Source: Pseudalkalibacillus sp051842935
Lineage (GTDB): Bacteria > Bacillota > Bacilli > Bacillales > Fictibacillaceae
Assembly (NCBI RefSeq): GCF_051842935.1
Contig: NZ_JBPXRR010000001.1
Location: forward strand, 1,860,001 to 1,924,000
Reading direction: 5' to 3'
Length of the DNA stretch: 64,000 nt
The translations under genes were made by a program, and so were the position numbers. The notes under the pieces were generated by a model. That model ran no database searches. It was not told the origin of the DNA and was given only the letters and a program-made list of their open reading frames with translations. Positions within the stretch are counted from its first letter, which is position 1. Every line of letters begins with the position of its first letter. Shown in pieces: positions 51,024 to 59,636 of this stretch.

Positions 51024-52494
51024 TTTAATTACATTACCGATACTGATACCGCTCATCGCTGGAACCATGTTCATCTTTTGGAGAAAGAAACTGCCCTTCG
51101 TTCGAGTGGGTACTCAGATCATTACAATCATCAATTTAATCGTAACAGCCGTTATCACCTTTCTCGTCATCCAGAATGGGCCGATCATTTTAGAAACGGG
51201 AGGTTGGGTAGCTCCTTACGGAATCATCTTGGTAGGAGATGCCTTATCCTTATCCCTCTTGTTGACGACAAACGTCATTGCTGTGGCAGCTGCTTTCTAT
51301 GCGCCTTTTTCACTTGATAGAGGACGTGAAGAACATTATTTTTATACATTCTTCTTGATCTTGATCGGAGGCGTGAGTGGCGCATTCTTGACCGGGGATA
51401 TCTTCAACTTGTTCGTATTCTTCGAAGTGTTGTTGATGGCTTCCTATGGAATGATCGTGCTCGGTGGAACGAGACAACAGCTACGAGAATCAATCAAGTA
51501 CGTGTTGCTGAACTTGTTCTCTTCCATCCTGTTCGTAACGACTGTCAGCTTCCTATACTCTGTCACGGGAACTGTTAACATGGCTCAGCTTTCTGAGCGT
51601 GTCGGTCAAGTCAATCAGGAAGGCATTCTGACAACAATTGCGATTCTGTTCTTTGTCGTATTTGCAACAAAAGGGGCACTGTTCCCTCTTTACTTTTGGA
51701 TGCCACATGCTTATGCGAAACCGCCAGCGGTCATTTCAGCTCTATTTGGGGCACTATTGACGAAAGTCGGTATTTACTCAATCTTACGAGTATTCACTTT
51801 GATTTTTAATGGGAATATAGACTATACACATACCTTCTTCATTACATTAGCTGGGTTTACATTGATCTTTGGCGTAATCGGTGCGATGTCCACGAATAAC
51901 ATCAAATTGATCATTGCCTACAACATCATCCCAGCGATCGGATTCATGATTATGGGTATCGGGATTTTCACAGATGTGTCATTAGCTGGTTCCGTCTATT
52001 ACTTAGTGCACGATATGATCATCAAGGGAGCATTGTTCTTGCTTGTCGGAGCCATTGCAATTGTAGCTGGAACTTCAGATTTACGTAAAATCAGTGGATT
52101 GATCAAGAACTATCCTTTACTAGGATGGCTGTTCTTCATCGCAACGGTTACGTTAGCCGGATTACCTCCATTCAGTGGGTTTATCGGCAAACTGCTCTTA
52201 TTGAAAGGGGCATTTGAAAACGGTCATTATGTCATTGCTGCAATCGGGTTGATCACTAGCTTATTAATCTTGGTTTCTGTCATGCGAATCTTCATCAACG
52301 GTTTCTGGGGAGTCAGCATGGAGCTGCCAAAGGAAAAACGATCGATTAAACCACTCTATCTTCCGATTACGTTCCTTCTGATCTTTTCAGTTGTACTCGG
52401 GATCGGTGCAGAATGGTTCTTACCACATATCCAACAAATCGGCGTCGACCTGATGAATCCATCGGTCTATGTTGACGCAGTATTAAAGGAGTAG
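51016..52494 (+). CDS. mrpD: Na+/H+ antiporter subunit MrpD
   Basis: 492 residues, about 14 membrane helices, homologous to the antiporter-like subunits NuoM/NuoN. Key conserved parts are FVFFEVLLMASYGMIVLGG with the essential membrane glutamate and GALFPLYFWMPHAYAKPP with the helix-break proline. It overlaps mrpC by eight bases behind GAGGGG. Confidence 0.95.
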   Translation: MTNLITLPILIPLIAGTMFIFWRKKLPFVRVGTQIITIINLIVTAVITFLVIQNGPIILETGGWVAPYGIILVGDALSLSLLLTTNVIAVAAAFYAPFSLDRGREEHYFYTFFLILIGGVSGAFLTGDIFNLFVFFEVLLMASYGMIVLGGTRQQLRESIKYVLLNLFSSILFVTTVSFLYSVTGTVNMAQLSERVGQVNQEGILTTIAILFFVVFATKGALFPLYFWMPHAYAKPPAVISALFGALLTKVGIYSILRVFTLIFNGNIDYTHTFFITLAGFTLIFGVIGAMSTNNIKLIIAYNIIPAIGFMIMGIGIFTDVSLAGSVYYLVHDMIIKGALFLLVGAIAIVAGTSDLRKISGLIKNYPLLGWLFFIATVTLAGLPPFSGFIGKLLLLKGAFENGHYVIAAIGLITSLLILVSVMRIFINGFWGVSMELPKEKRSIKPLYLPITFLLIFSVVLGIGAEWFLPHIQQIGVDLMNPSVYVDAVLKE

Positions 52495-52500
52495 TTCGAT

Positions 52501-52977
52501 ATGGCTTTTCAACTTTTGATCAACCTTGCAATTGGACTCATCTGGATGTTTTTAACTGAAACTTATACGTTCGTCACTTTTTTAGTCGGATTTATCATCG
52601 GAGTGTTCTTGCTTTTCTTATTGAACAGATTCATTCCAGATACGTTCTATTTTCGATATATTTTGGCGATCTGGAAGCTGGTCCTCTTGTTTGCGAAGGA
52701 ACTTTTGATCGCAAACATTGATGTATTGAAAATGGTGTACAAACCGAAGATGGATATGCAGCCTGGTATCATCGCACTTCCTACAGATTTGCGATCGAAT
52801 TGGGAAATTACACTTCTAGCGAATCTTATCACCCTTACACCAGGTACACTATCCGTCGATGTATCAGCAGACAACAATTTCATTTATATCCATGCGATGG
52901 ATTTGCCGGATGTTGATGAGACGATCAATCAGATCAAAGGGACATTCGAGAAAGCAATAAAGGATGTGACACGATGA
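52501..52977 (+). CDS. mrpE: Na+/H+ antiporter subunit MrpE
   Basis: 158 residues; N-terminal hydrophobic hairpin (about 5-45) and a cytoplasmic C-terminal part with TLLANLITLTPGTLSVDV and IHAMDLPD, typical of MNHE. Starts six bases after mrpD and overlaps mrpF by four bases (ATGA). Confidence 0.94.
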   Translation: MAFQLLINLAIGLIWMFLTETYTFVTFLVGFIIGVFLLFLLNRFIPDTFYFRYILAIWKLVLLFAKELLIANIDVLKMVYKPKMDMQPGIIALPTDLRSNWEITLLANLITLTPGTLSVDVSADNNFIYIHAMDLPDVDETINQIKGTFEKAIKDVTR

Positions 52978-53264
52978 GCATACTTCTACACAACGTCATT
53001 TGGCTTTGCATGATCGTCAATGCGATTTCCATTATCATGCTGCTCTATCGTGCAATCAAAGGACCTTCAAATCCAGACCGCGCAGTTGCCATCGATACAA
53101 TCGGGATCAACTTGATTTCAATGACCGGATTGGTCGCAATCCAGTTGAATACAACCCGCTTAAATGATGTAATCTTGTTAATCGGTATTTTGACGTTCAT
53201 CGCAACGGTAGCCATTGCGAAATTCTTAGAAAAGGGTGTTATCATTGACCGAAGTCGTGATTAG
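52974..53264 (+). CDS. mrpF: Na+/H+ antiporter subunit MrpF
   Basis: 96 residues, three membrane helices, with RAIKGPSNPDRAVAIDTIG and LTFIATVAIAKFLEKG of the family. Overlaps mrpE at its start and mrpG at its end. It is a small structural subunit of the hetero-oligomeric antiporter. Confidence 0.94.
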   Translation: MSILLHNVIWLCMIVNAISIIMLLYRAIKGPSNPDRAVAIDTIGINLISMTGLVAIQLNTTRLNDVILLIGILTFIATVAIAKFLEKGVIIDRSRD

Positions 53265-53589
53265 TGTCCTATTGCTGATGGGTACATTTTTCGTATTCTC
53301 TAGCTCACTAGGCATACTACGTTTTCCAGATGTCTATTCTCGCCTGCACGCTGCGACCAAGAGTGCGACTCTAGGTGTCTCAGGCGTCATGCTTGCTGCT
53401 TTTCTCTATTTTTTATTCAAAGAGAACATGGTAAGCGGAAAGTTGATTTTGGGAATCCTGTTCGTGTTATTGACGGCTCCGGTCAGTGGTCACATGATAT
53501 CGCGCTCCGCCTATCGAACCGGCGTCCCGCTCTCTGATCGGACGATCAAAGACGAACTTGAAAAGAGATATAAAGACGAAACCTCTTAA
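53245..53589 (+). CDS. mrpG: Na+/H+ antiporter subunit MrpG
   Basis: 114 residues, three membrane helices; LGILRFPDVYSRLHAATKSA is the family signature. The likely start is TTG at 53245, eight bases after AAGGG and inside mrpF; GTG at 53236 is the alternative but lies in that site. Last gene of the operon, followed by a terminator. Confidence 0.93.
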   Translation: MTEVVISVLLLMGTFFVFSSSLGILRFPDVYSRLHAATKSATLGVSGVMLAAFLYFLFKENMVSGKLILGILFVLLTAPVSGHMISRSAYRTGVPLSDRTIKDELEKRYKDETS

Positions 53590-53601
53590 TTTAAAATGTG
53601 A

Positions 53602-53636
53602 AGAGACTGATGGAGCATTCCATCAGTCTTTTAATA
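53602..53636 (+). terminator. Rho-independent terminator of the mrp operon
   Basis: AGACTGATGG pairs with CCATCAGTCT around six bases, followed by TTTAATATG; 14 bp past mrpG. Confidence 0.85.
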
Positions 53637-53768
53637 TGTAATGATTATTGTAAGGAATTTGTAAATACAGTCTTCCTTAAATCATTATTGTGACATATAA
53701 TAGTTTTAATCATCTATATGTATAAGAAATTGGCTTTTTCAGATGAAAAAACCAATAAGGAGTGACAA

Positions 53769-54314
53769 TTGCATATGTATTTTCTAGAACGGGTTGACCA
53801 CACTGTCAGACGGATGAAGAGTCAAGCCGCTAATGCGATGACATTGTTGAATTTGACACTAGGTGCAATCGCAATCGTTTGTATTTTGAAAGGTCAGTTG
53901 GAATTGAGTTTTTGGTTCATTTTCTTATGTGCCCTCTTTGATCGCTTTGATGGCATGATTGCAAGGAAGCTTCAAATTGAATCGGAATTCGGTAAACAAC
54001 TTGATTCATTATGTGATCTGATATCATTCGGAGTTGCGCCAGCCTTTTTGATTTACCAGGGTGTATTGTTCGAATTCGGAATACCAGGCCTTGTCTTTAT
54101 TATTCTTTATATCATTTGTGGTGCGATTCGACTTGCTCGATTCAACATCACGGAATTCAACGGCCATTTTACAGGAGTCCCGATTACGATTGCAGGTTGT
54201 CTGTTAGCCATGTCCTTTCTGACGATCAACTTATTCCCTGATTATGTATTCATGTTTCTCGTACTCATCCTTTCATTCTTAATGATCAGTAATATCAGTA
54301 TCCAAAAACGTTAG
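53769..54314 (+). CDS. pssA: CDP-diacylglycerol-serine O-phosphatidyltransferase
   Basis: Makes phosphatidylserine from CDP-diacylglycerol and serine, the first step to phosphatidylethanolamine. 181 residues with six or so membrane helices and the CDP-alcohol phosphotransferase signature D-x2-D-G-x2-A-R-x8-G-x3-D-x3-D (DRFDGMIARK ... GKQLDSLCD). TTG at 53769 has AAGGAG six bases ahead; ATG at 53775 is the alternative with a 12-base gap. No phosphatidylserine decarboxylase gene is adjacent. Confidence 0.9.
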   Translation: MHMYFLERVDHTVRRMKSQAANAMTLLNLTLGAIAIVCILKGQLELSFWFIFLCALFDRFDGMIARKLQIESEFGKQLDSLCDLISFGVAPAFLIYQGVLFEFGIPGLVFIILYIICGAIRLARFNITEFNGHFTGVPITIAGCLLAMSFLTINLFPDYVFMFLVLILSFLMISNISIQKR

Positions 54315-54323
54315 CTTATGTAA

Positions 54324-54364
54324 AAAAGACCCCGGAAGGCATCCAACAGCCTCTCGGGGTCTTT
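54324..54364. terminator. Bidirectional terminator between pssA and pepF
   Basis: AAAGACCCCG pairs with CGGGGTCTTT around a 20-base loop with a short inner stem; A/T runs on both sides serve the convergent genes. Confidence 0.82.
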
Positions 54365-54376
54365 ATGTGTTTCTGC

Positions 54377-56158
54377 TTATTTCGTCAGTTTCAAGAACTC
54401 TTCAACGTCTTCCACTGCCAACTGGATCGCTCGTGTCCAGAACTGTGGTTTTGTAAGATCTTCACCGAGATGTTTCTCAGCCAATTCTTCAACAGACATC
54501 GTTCCAGTATCTTGAAGCAATGCAATGTATTTCTCTTCAAATGCTGCTCCTTGTTCTTTTGCAATCGCGTAGATTCCCGCACTGAACAAATAACCGAACG
54601 TGTATGGGAAGTTATAGAACGGAACATCCGTAATGTAGAAGTGAAGCTTAGAAGCCCAGAAATGTGGGTGGTATTCACCAAGCGCGTCATTATATGCCTC
54701 ACGTTGTGCTTCTTCCATCAATGCTTTCAAACGATCTACAGACACAAGACCTTTTGAGCGCTCTTCATAGAAACGAGTTTCAAATAGGAAACGCGCATGG
54801 ATGTTCATGAAGAAAGCAACGGAACGCTGAATTTTATCCTCTAATAAAACCAGGCGTTCTTCTTCTGTCTTTGCCGTTTCCACTGCTGCATCAGAAACGA
54901 GCATTTCAGCATAAGTGGAAGCTGTTTCTGCAACGTTCATCGCGTAATTCTGATTCAAGTATGGAAGTTCATCCATGACATGTTGATGGTATGCGTGCCC
55001 AAGCTCATGCGCTAACGTTGAAACGTTGCTCGGCGTGCCGGAGAATGTCATGAAGATACGTGTTTCTTGTGCATTCGGGAAGCTTGTGCAGAATCCACCA
55101 GGACGTTTTCCAGAGCGATCCTCTGCTTCAATCCAAGACTTTTCAAACGCTTGACGAGAGAACTCGCTCATTTTCGGATTGTATTGTTTGAACTGCTCAA
55201 TAATGAAGTTGGCTGCTTCATCATAGGATACGTTTGATTCCGTCTTGCCAACCGGAGCATCAACGTCAGTCCATCCCAGTTTTTCAAGGTTCAACATTTC
55301 CGCTTTTCGGTTGAGATATTTTACAAAAGTATCTTTGTGATCCGTGATGACCTTCCACATCGTATCCAGTGTTTCTTGAGACATACGATTGATTTTGAGC
55401 GGTTCCTTCAGCACTGATTCCCAGTTGCGGTGTTCATACGTGCTTAAACGGAATCCTGCGAGATGATTCAGTGCTTCCGCACAGAAATCTTCTTGCTCGG
55501 CCCATGCATTTTGATACGCTTCAAAAGCGCGTTCACGAACTTCTTTACTTTGGCTGGATAGCTTGTTGTCCAATTGTCCGACAGAAAGCTCTTTCACTTC
55601 ACCATCTTCTTCAAATGGAATGCTCATTTTACCAACGACTAGGTCATAAAGGTTGGACCAGGCATGATAGCCGTCTACCGCAAGATCGTTGATGAGTGAT
55701 TCCTGATTGAAGCTGAGCTTCTCGACTGCATTCTGGCGTCGTTCATTGAGGATGTAGGCATATTGTGCAAGACCTTCTGACTGTAACAATGCCTTCCATT
55801 CTTCATCGGATACTTGTTTCAATTTCTCATCGAATTGAGTCCAAAGGGAATGATATTTTGCACCGATGGAATCGAGCTTACCTCTGATTGCGACAGCTTC
55901 CTTGTCTTTCACATCCTGTGCGACAAGACAGCCGACATAAGCACTGCTCTCATGAAGGCGAGAGGAAAGAGCGCTTAACTCTTCAACAACCTCACTCAGT
56001 TGAGTAGGATTGGTTGGGTCGCATTGTTTTATGCTGCTTTTCAATTCCACCACTTTCGTTTCGATGGATGATATGTATGCTTGGAGTTCTTCAGAGGAAC
56101 TTCCACCTGCAAAAATGTTTTCTAAATTCCATTGCTGTGATAATTGGGCTAGTTTCAT
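54377..56158 (-). CDS. Oligoendopeptidase, M3 family (PepF-related), 593 residues
   Basis: A cytosolic zinc metallopeptidase of the M3 family that cleaves oligopeptides. The zinc site HELGHAYHQH (HExxH) lies near residue 385, with the conserved NVAETASTYAEML about 25 residues further providing the third ligand (E). N-terminal helical PepF-type domain; length near 600 as usual. The start at 56158 gives MKLAQLSQQWNLENIF, and AGGGAGG is about seven bases ahead. It is convergent with pssA. A second, distinct M3 gene lies at 60196. Confidence 0.92.
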   Translation of the reverse strand: MKLAQLSQQWNLENIFAGGSSSEELQAYISSIETKVVELKSSIKQCDPTNPTQLSEVVEELSALSSRLHESSAYVGCLVAQDVKDKEAVAIRGKLDSIGAKYHSLWTQFDEKLKQVSDEEWKALLQSEGLAQYAYILNERRQNAVEKLSFNQESLINDLAVDGYHAWSNLYDLVVGKMSIPFEEDGEVKELSVGQLDNKLSSQSKEVRERAFEAYQNAWAEQEDFCAEALNHLAGFRLSTYEHRNWESVLKEPLKINRMSQETLDTMWKVITDHKDTFVKYLNRKAEMLNLEKLGWTDVDAPVGKTESNVSYDEAANFIIEQFKQYNPKMSEFSRQAFEKSWIEAEDRSGKRPGGFCTSFPNAQETRIFMTFSGTPSNVSTLAHELGHAYHQHVMDELPYLNQNYAMNVAETASTYAEMLVSDAAVETAKTEEERLVLLEDKIQRSVAFFMNIHARFLFETRFYEERSKGLVSVDRLKALMEEAQREAYNDALGEYHPHFWASKLHFYITDVPFYNFPYTFGYLFSAGIYAIAKEQGAAFEEKYIALLQDTGTMSVEELAEKHLGEDLTKPQFWTRAIQLAVEDVEEFLKLTK

Positions 56159-56290
56159 GTTTATCCTCCCTAATATGTAATACCTCCATTATAAGGAAAA
56201 TTCTAAAAATAAAAAAGAGATTATACCTGGTAAATTTGTTCCCCTTTAAATAGCACATTGAGAGTTCTGGAGTAATATGGTGATTTCTTC

Positions 56291-56417
56291 GAAATTCACT
56301 CCCTTTCCGCGGGCGAACCGCGAGCCTCCGCGCTCACCTGCAAATGTAGTTTTTAGAATCTAGTAGTTCGCTGTGGGGTCTCGCCTGGCTCGCTATTCCC
56401 GCAGGAGTGTCGTGAAT
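56291..56417. repeat. Palindromic intergenic repeat element, copy 2
   Basis: Reverse-complement relative of the element at 29255-29373. Shared blocks in this orientation are ACTCCCTTTCCGCGGGCGAA, CCGCGAGCCTCC, GTGGGGTCTCGCCTGGCTCG and CTATTCCCGCAGGAGTGTCG. The central part differs: instead of the perfect hairpin there are about 35 unrelated AT-rich bases. It lies in the gap upstream of the M3 peptidase gene, 130 bp from its start. Confidence 0.82.
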
Positions 56418-56490
56418 TGTCTTAAGAAATCACCAAGAATTAAAATTACGTAAAAGGATAAAACAACTGATTTATTCCATAAAGGAAAAA

Positions 56491-56518
56491 CTGACCCGTA
56501 TTGGTCATCCCGGGTCAG
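56491..56518 (-). terminator. Rho-independent terminator of the small membrane peptide gene
   Basis: CTGACCCG pairs with CGGGTCAG around twelve bases, followed by TTTTTCCTTT on the minus strand, nine bases past the small gene's stop codon. Confidence 0.88.
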
Positions 56519-56526
56519 CCCTATCC

Positions 56527-56601
56527 TTAGTCGAATGCGCATGCGTACATGAAATAGATGAGCATGATAATGAGTGTTAAATTGAAAATGATTCCTTCCA
56601 T
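56527..56601 (-). CDS. Small membrane peptide, 24 residues
   Basis: A minus-strand reading frame of 24 codons. The product starts MEGIIFNLTLIIMLIYFM and ends ACAFD: a single hydrophobic helix with a short acidic tail. GAGGTGA stands eleven bases ahead of the ATG, and a strong terminator follows the stop by nine bases, so the unit looks like a free-standing transcription unit. I do not recognise the family. The role could be that of a membrane-protein regulator or a type I toxin-like peptide; neither is shown. It diverges from the MFS transporter gene. Confidence 0.65.
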   Translation of the reverse strand: MEGIIFNLTLIIMLIYFMYACAFD

Positions 56602-56710
56602 TTCGCAGTGTTCACCTCGCTTCTTCAATCTCTCTCTACCTATATTTCCACACATTCGATACGATTAACCTTTTTCCCTTTCTTCGATTACCAATTGATA
56701 ACTATTTCTA

Positions 56711-56719
56711 TGTTATAAT
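56711..56719 (+). promoter_or_regulatory. Extended -10 promoter of the MFS gene
   Basis: TG-T-TATAAT (TG at 56711-56712, TATAAT at 56714-56719), 30 bp before the start codon; no good -35 at the standard distance. Confidence 0.6.
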
Positions 56720-56748
56720 CGTTCTTGTTTAGGGCTAGGAGGGCAAAT

Positions 56749-57969
56749 ATGAATAAAAGACGTTTTTATCCTTTCTTAGGTGCAAAAACATTGATGGCAT
56801 TGGCGGACGTTCTATATATCATGACCATCGTTACATACATTTACCAAAAGACAGGGTCGGCAACTTATGCGGCCATTTATCCGTTATTACAAGTCATTGC
56901 CAGTTTGATCGCTGGATTTACAACTCCGTTATTTGTAGAACGGTTCAAATTCAACGGGCTGCTAATCAACTTTACAATATTAAAAACCGTTCTGCTCATT
57001 GCATTACCTTTTCTTTTCCCATACATATCGGACCATCTAGTAGGACTGTTCCTATTTATTGCGATTCTATCCTTCATTTCAGGTTGGACGAAACCGCTCC
57101 TGAACACCATGATTCCGAAAGTCGTTGAGAAGGATCACCTTGTTACCGCAAACAGTTATCTTACCTTCTCCAATCATTCCGTCCAGCTTGCTGGGTATTC
57201 GTTCACCGGGTTAGTTGTCGTTGCATTTGGAGAAATATCGACTTTGTCCGCTACGGCTACGTTACAAGGGTTTGCGACGATTTTATTACTCACAACCTTG
57301 GTCTCTGTGCCCGATGAACAGCCAAAACCGAGTCCTTCTAAATGGAAGGCAATCAAGGATGGATGGCTACTTCTCTGGAACAACAAAACAATCCTAGTCA
57401 TTACGATCATGGATATGATTGAAGGCATAGCAGGGACGATTTGGGTAGGGGCTATTACTCTAGTCTTCGTTCAAGAAGCTTTAAATCAAGGTGCTGAATG
57501 GTGGGGCTTTATCAACTCCAGTTATTATGCAGGCACCATCCTGGGTGGTGTACTAGCCCTTTTAATTGCGAAAAAGGTGCAAGCCAACCTCATCCAAAGC
57601 ATGGCGATCGGCTCTTTCCTCTTCGGAATTTTGACTTTCTTATATGGCATCAACAGCGTTCCTTGGCTTGCATTGGTTCTATGTGTATTAATGGGGCCGT
57701 CTTATCAAATTCGTGACATCGCTCAACAAACCGCGATGCAGACGAGTGTGTCGACTGAACGTTTGCCGAAGATTTATGCTACACACGGTATATTGATATC
57801 GACCATAGGAGGTATTTCTGTACTTCTTGTCGGAATGGTAGCTGACTTCGTAGGCATTCGATTCGTCTATATTTTCGCCTCCATACTCATAAGTTGTTCT
57901 GCATTGTTATCTTTCACACTACTCCGGTTTCAGGCCAAAAAAGCGATGCAAACGAAATCATATTCATAA
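56749..57969 (+). CDS. MFS family transporter
   Basis: 406 residues with about twelve membrane helices. The N-terminal half (NKRRFYPFLGAKTLMALADV) and the block FISGWTKPLLNTMIPKVVEK resemble macrolide-efflux or YfiS-type major facilitator proteins; the substrate cannot be told from the sequence. The ATG at 56749 follows CTAGGAGGG; a longer frame is unsupported. It is monocistronic, with its own extended -10 promoter and a shared terminator. Confidence 0.85.
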   Translation: MNKRRFYPFLGAKTLMALADVLYIMTIVTYIYQKTGSATYAAIYPLLQVIASLIAGFTTPLFVERFKFNGLLINFTILKTVLLIALPFLFPYISDHLVGLFLFIAILSFISGWTKPLLNTMIPKVVEKDHLVTANSYLTFSNHSVQLAGYSFTGLVVVAFGEISTLSATATLQGFATILLLTTLVSVPDEQPKPSPSKWKAIKDGWLLLWNNKTILVITIMDMIEGIAGTIWVGAITLVFVQEALNQGAEWWGFINSSYYAGTILGGVLALLIAKKVQANLIQSMAIGSFLFGILTFLYGINSVPWLALVLCVLMGPSYQIRDIAQQTAMQTSVSTERLPKIYATHGILISTIGGISVLLVGMVADFVGIRFVYIFASILISCSALLSFTLLRFQAKKAMQTKSYS

Positions 57970-57972
57970 AAA

Positions 57973-58001
57973 AAGGAGGATGGGACCTGCCCATCCTCCT
58001 T
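57973..58001. terminator. Bidirectional terminator between the MFS and ferritin/cupin genes
   Basis: AAGGAGGATGGG pairs perfectly with CCCATCCTCCTT around five bases, with A and T runs on both sides. Confidence 0.92.
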
Positions 58002-58009
58002 CTTTGCAA

Positions 58010-58822
58010 TCAATAAGTGCCTTCTGCTTCCAGCGCATCCTTTTTCGTCTTATGCACCGTTCCAAATGGATGCTCTGGTGGTGCATAGATGGCATAGAGC
58101 TTCATTGGCTCTTTACCGGTATTGGTCACATTGTGCCATTTACCAGCAGGTATGAAGATGGCATAATCATCAAATACTTCTGCTTCATAATCCAAATTAT
58201 TGGGGTCATCTCCCATTTGGACGAAGCCTTGACCTTGTTCGAGACGGATGAATTGATCCAATTCAGGATGTATTTCTAAGCCTATATCCTCTCCCACACC
58301 AATACTCATTAAAGTCAGCTGTAGGTTATCTCCTGTCCATAAGGCTGTACGGAAATTATCATTCTGTAAGGTAGCCTTTTCAATATCAATGACAAAAGGC
58401 TCTCCCCCATAATCTTTCAACCGATAGGGGAAATATTTCGTTAAAAACTTGAATCGAGCGGCATTCATCCGTTCAGAGTTCATCGCTTGGAAGAAAACAG
58501 GTTGCTGGGTTGAGTAGCAGTTTTTTTGATATTCATGGAATCCTTCAATTTCGGATTGATAGGCTCTCTGAAGACCTTCCGCATAGTTTTGAAAAGGGAC
58601 TTCTTTTATTTCGTACTCTGGCTGAGTACCTGTAAGCCCTCTATAGTATTCGGTAAATTGTTTCAACTGCACTTTTTTATTTTGTAGTGTTTGAAGGATT
58701 TCATATTGGTGCCTTTGATCCGGTGCCGACTGCGCTAATCGGCTGTAAAATTGGATAGCAGATGCTTCTCTTTTTATTCCGGCAAGTAAAGCATCGGCGA
58801 CTGGTTGAGGATCTCTGTACAT
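58010..58822 (-). CDS. Ferritin-like plus cupin two-domain protein
   Basis: 270 residues in two parts. The N-terminal half (about 1-135) is helical with spaced E/H residues (IKREASAIQFYSRLAQ, YQSEIEGFHEYQKNC) like the ferritin-like di-iron superfamily. The C-terminal half (about 150-265) is a cupin: GLEIHPELDQFIRLEQGQG and FIPAGKWHNVTNTG carry the two metal-binding cupin motifs, and YAIYAPPEHPFGTVH is shared with stand-alone Bacillus cupins. The function is unknown; binding of a metal in both halves is inferred. Monocistronic. Confidence 0.8.
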   Translation of the reverse strand: MYRDPQPVADALLAGIKREASAIQFYSRLAQSAPDQRHQYEILQTLQNKKVQLKQFTEYYRGLTGTQPEYEIKEVPFQNYAEGLQRAYQSEIEGFHEYQKNCYSTQQPVFFQAMNSERMNAARFKFLTKYFPYRLKDYGGEPFVIDIEKATLQNDNFRTALWTGDNLQLTLMSIGVGEDIGLEIHPELDQFIRLEQGQGFVQMGDDPNNLDYEAEVFDDYAIFIPAGKWHNVTNTGKEPMKLYAIYAPPEHPFGTVHKTKKDALEAEGTY

Positions 58823-58907
58823 ACTCTACCTTCCTTTCCTGTGCATTCTATCGTTATCTTATGCCCAGGTCTGAAATATGTACGTTGTTTTCGGTTGTTA
58901 AATCATC

Positions 58908-59480
58908 CTAGTGTTTTTTCTTGATTAGGTCATACAATTCAGAATAGGAATCCACATAATAATCCATTCCTGGGATGTCAGGGTCCTGGAAGCTGCAAGC
59001 TGGAATTCCTAATTCTTTCGCAGGGAGCAGATCCAGCTCTCGATCACCGACCACAAGGTCAATCGAATGTTCTTTTAAAATATGTTTGTAGGCAGTCGCA
59101 TCTGGTTTTCTCGGGAATTCATCCTCCCACCCGATGATCTTTGTAAAATAGTGGTCCAACTGATGATGTTCCAAGACTCTTCTCACGACTTCTCTGGAGT
59201 TATGGGTAACGACAAAATTATGTTCAGCGAGCTTCAGTACATCTTCCAGACTTTCAAATAGCTCAAACTCTGCAGGCTCCAATTCCCGCTCCATCGCTTG
59301 GAAGTATTTCTTTTGTTCATCCGTCACACCGAAGTGGTTGAACGCGTGTCTAAATGATACTTTCATGTGACTGAGGATCTCCTCTTCTGTTGTATCGTCA
59401 TCTAGCATCTTTTTAAATAGCTTGACGAACAAACGATAGCTGTCCACCATCGTTCCATCAAAATCCCATAAAATGTTCAT
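58908..59480 (-). CDS. HAD family hydrolase, phosphoglycolate phosphatase-like
   Basis: 190 residues of the HAD superfamily with a helical cap. Motif I is WDFDGTMVDSY near the N-terminus, motif II VVTHNSREV, a lysine in EFPRKPDATAY, and motif IV VVGDRELDLLPAKELG. Related to Bacillus YqkD/YbiX-like or phosphoglycolate phosphatases; the substrate is not known. ATG at 59480 with GAGGAGG six bases ahead. Confidence 0.85.
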   Translation of the reverse strand: MNILWDFDGTMVDSYRLFVKLFKKMLDDDTTEEEILSHMKVSFRHAFNHFGVTDEQKKYFQAMERELEPAEFELFESLEDVLKLAEHNFVVTHNSREVVRRVLEHHQLDHYFTKIIGWEDEFPRKPDATAYKHILKEHSIDLVVGDRELDLLPAKELGIPACSFQDPDIPGMDYYVDSYSELYDLIKKKH

Positions 59481-59636
59481 ATGTAACCTCCTCAATGACT
59501 TCTCTAGACAGTTTCTCCAACTACTGCTCCATTTCCTCTGAGTACATTCATTTCACTTCACCAACATAACAAATGTGGATTCGTAATACATTGTGTAAAA
59601 CGTTACCCCTATCTTTTACCGATGAGGAGGGAAGTT

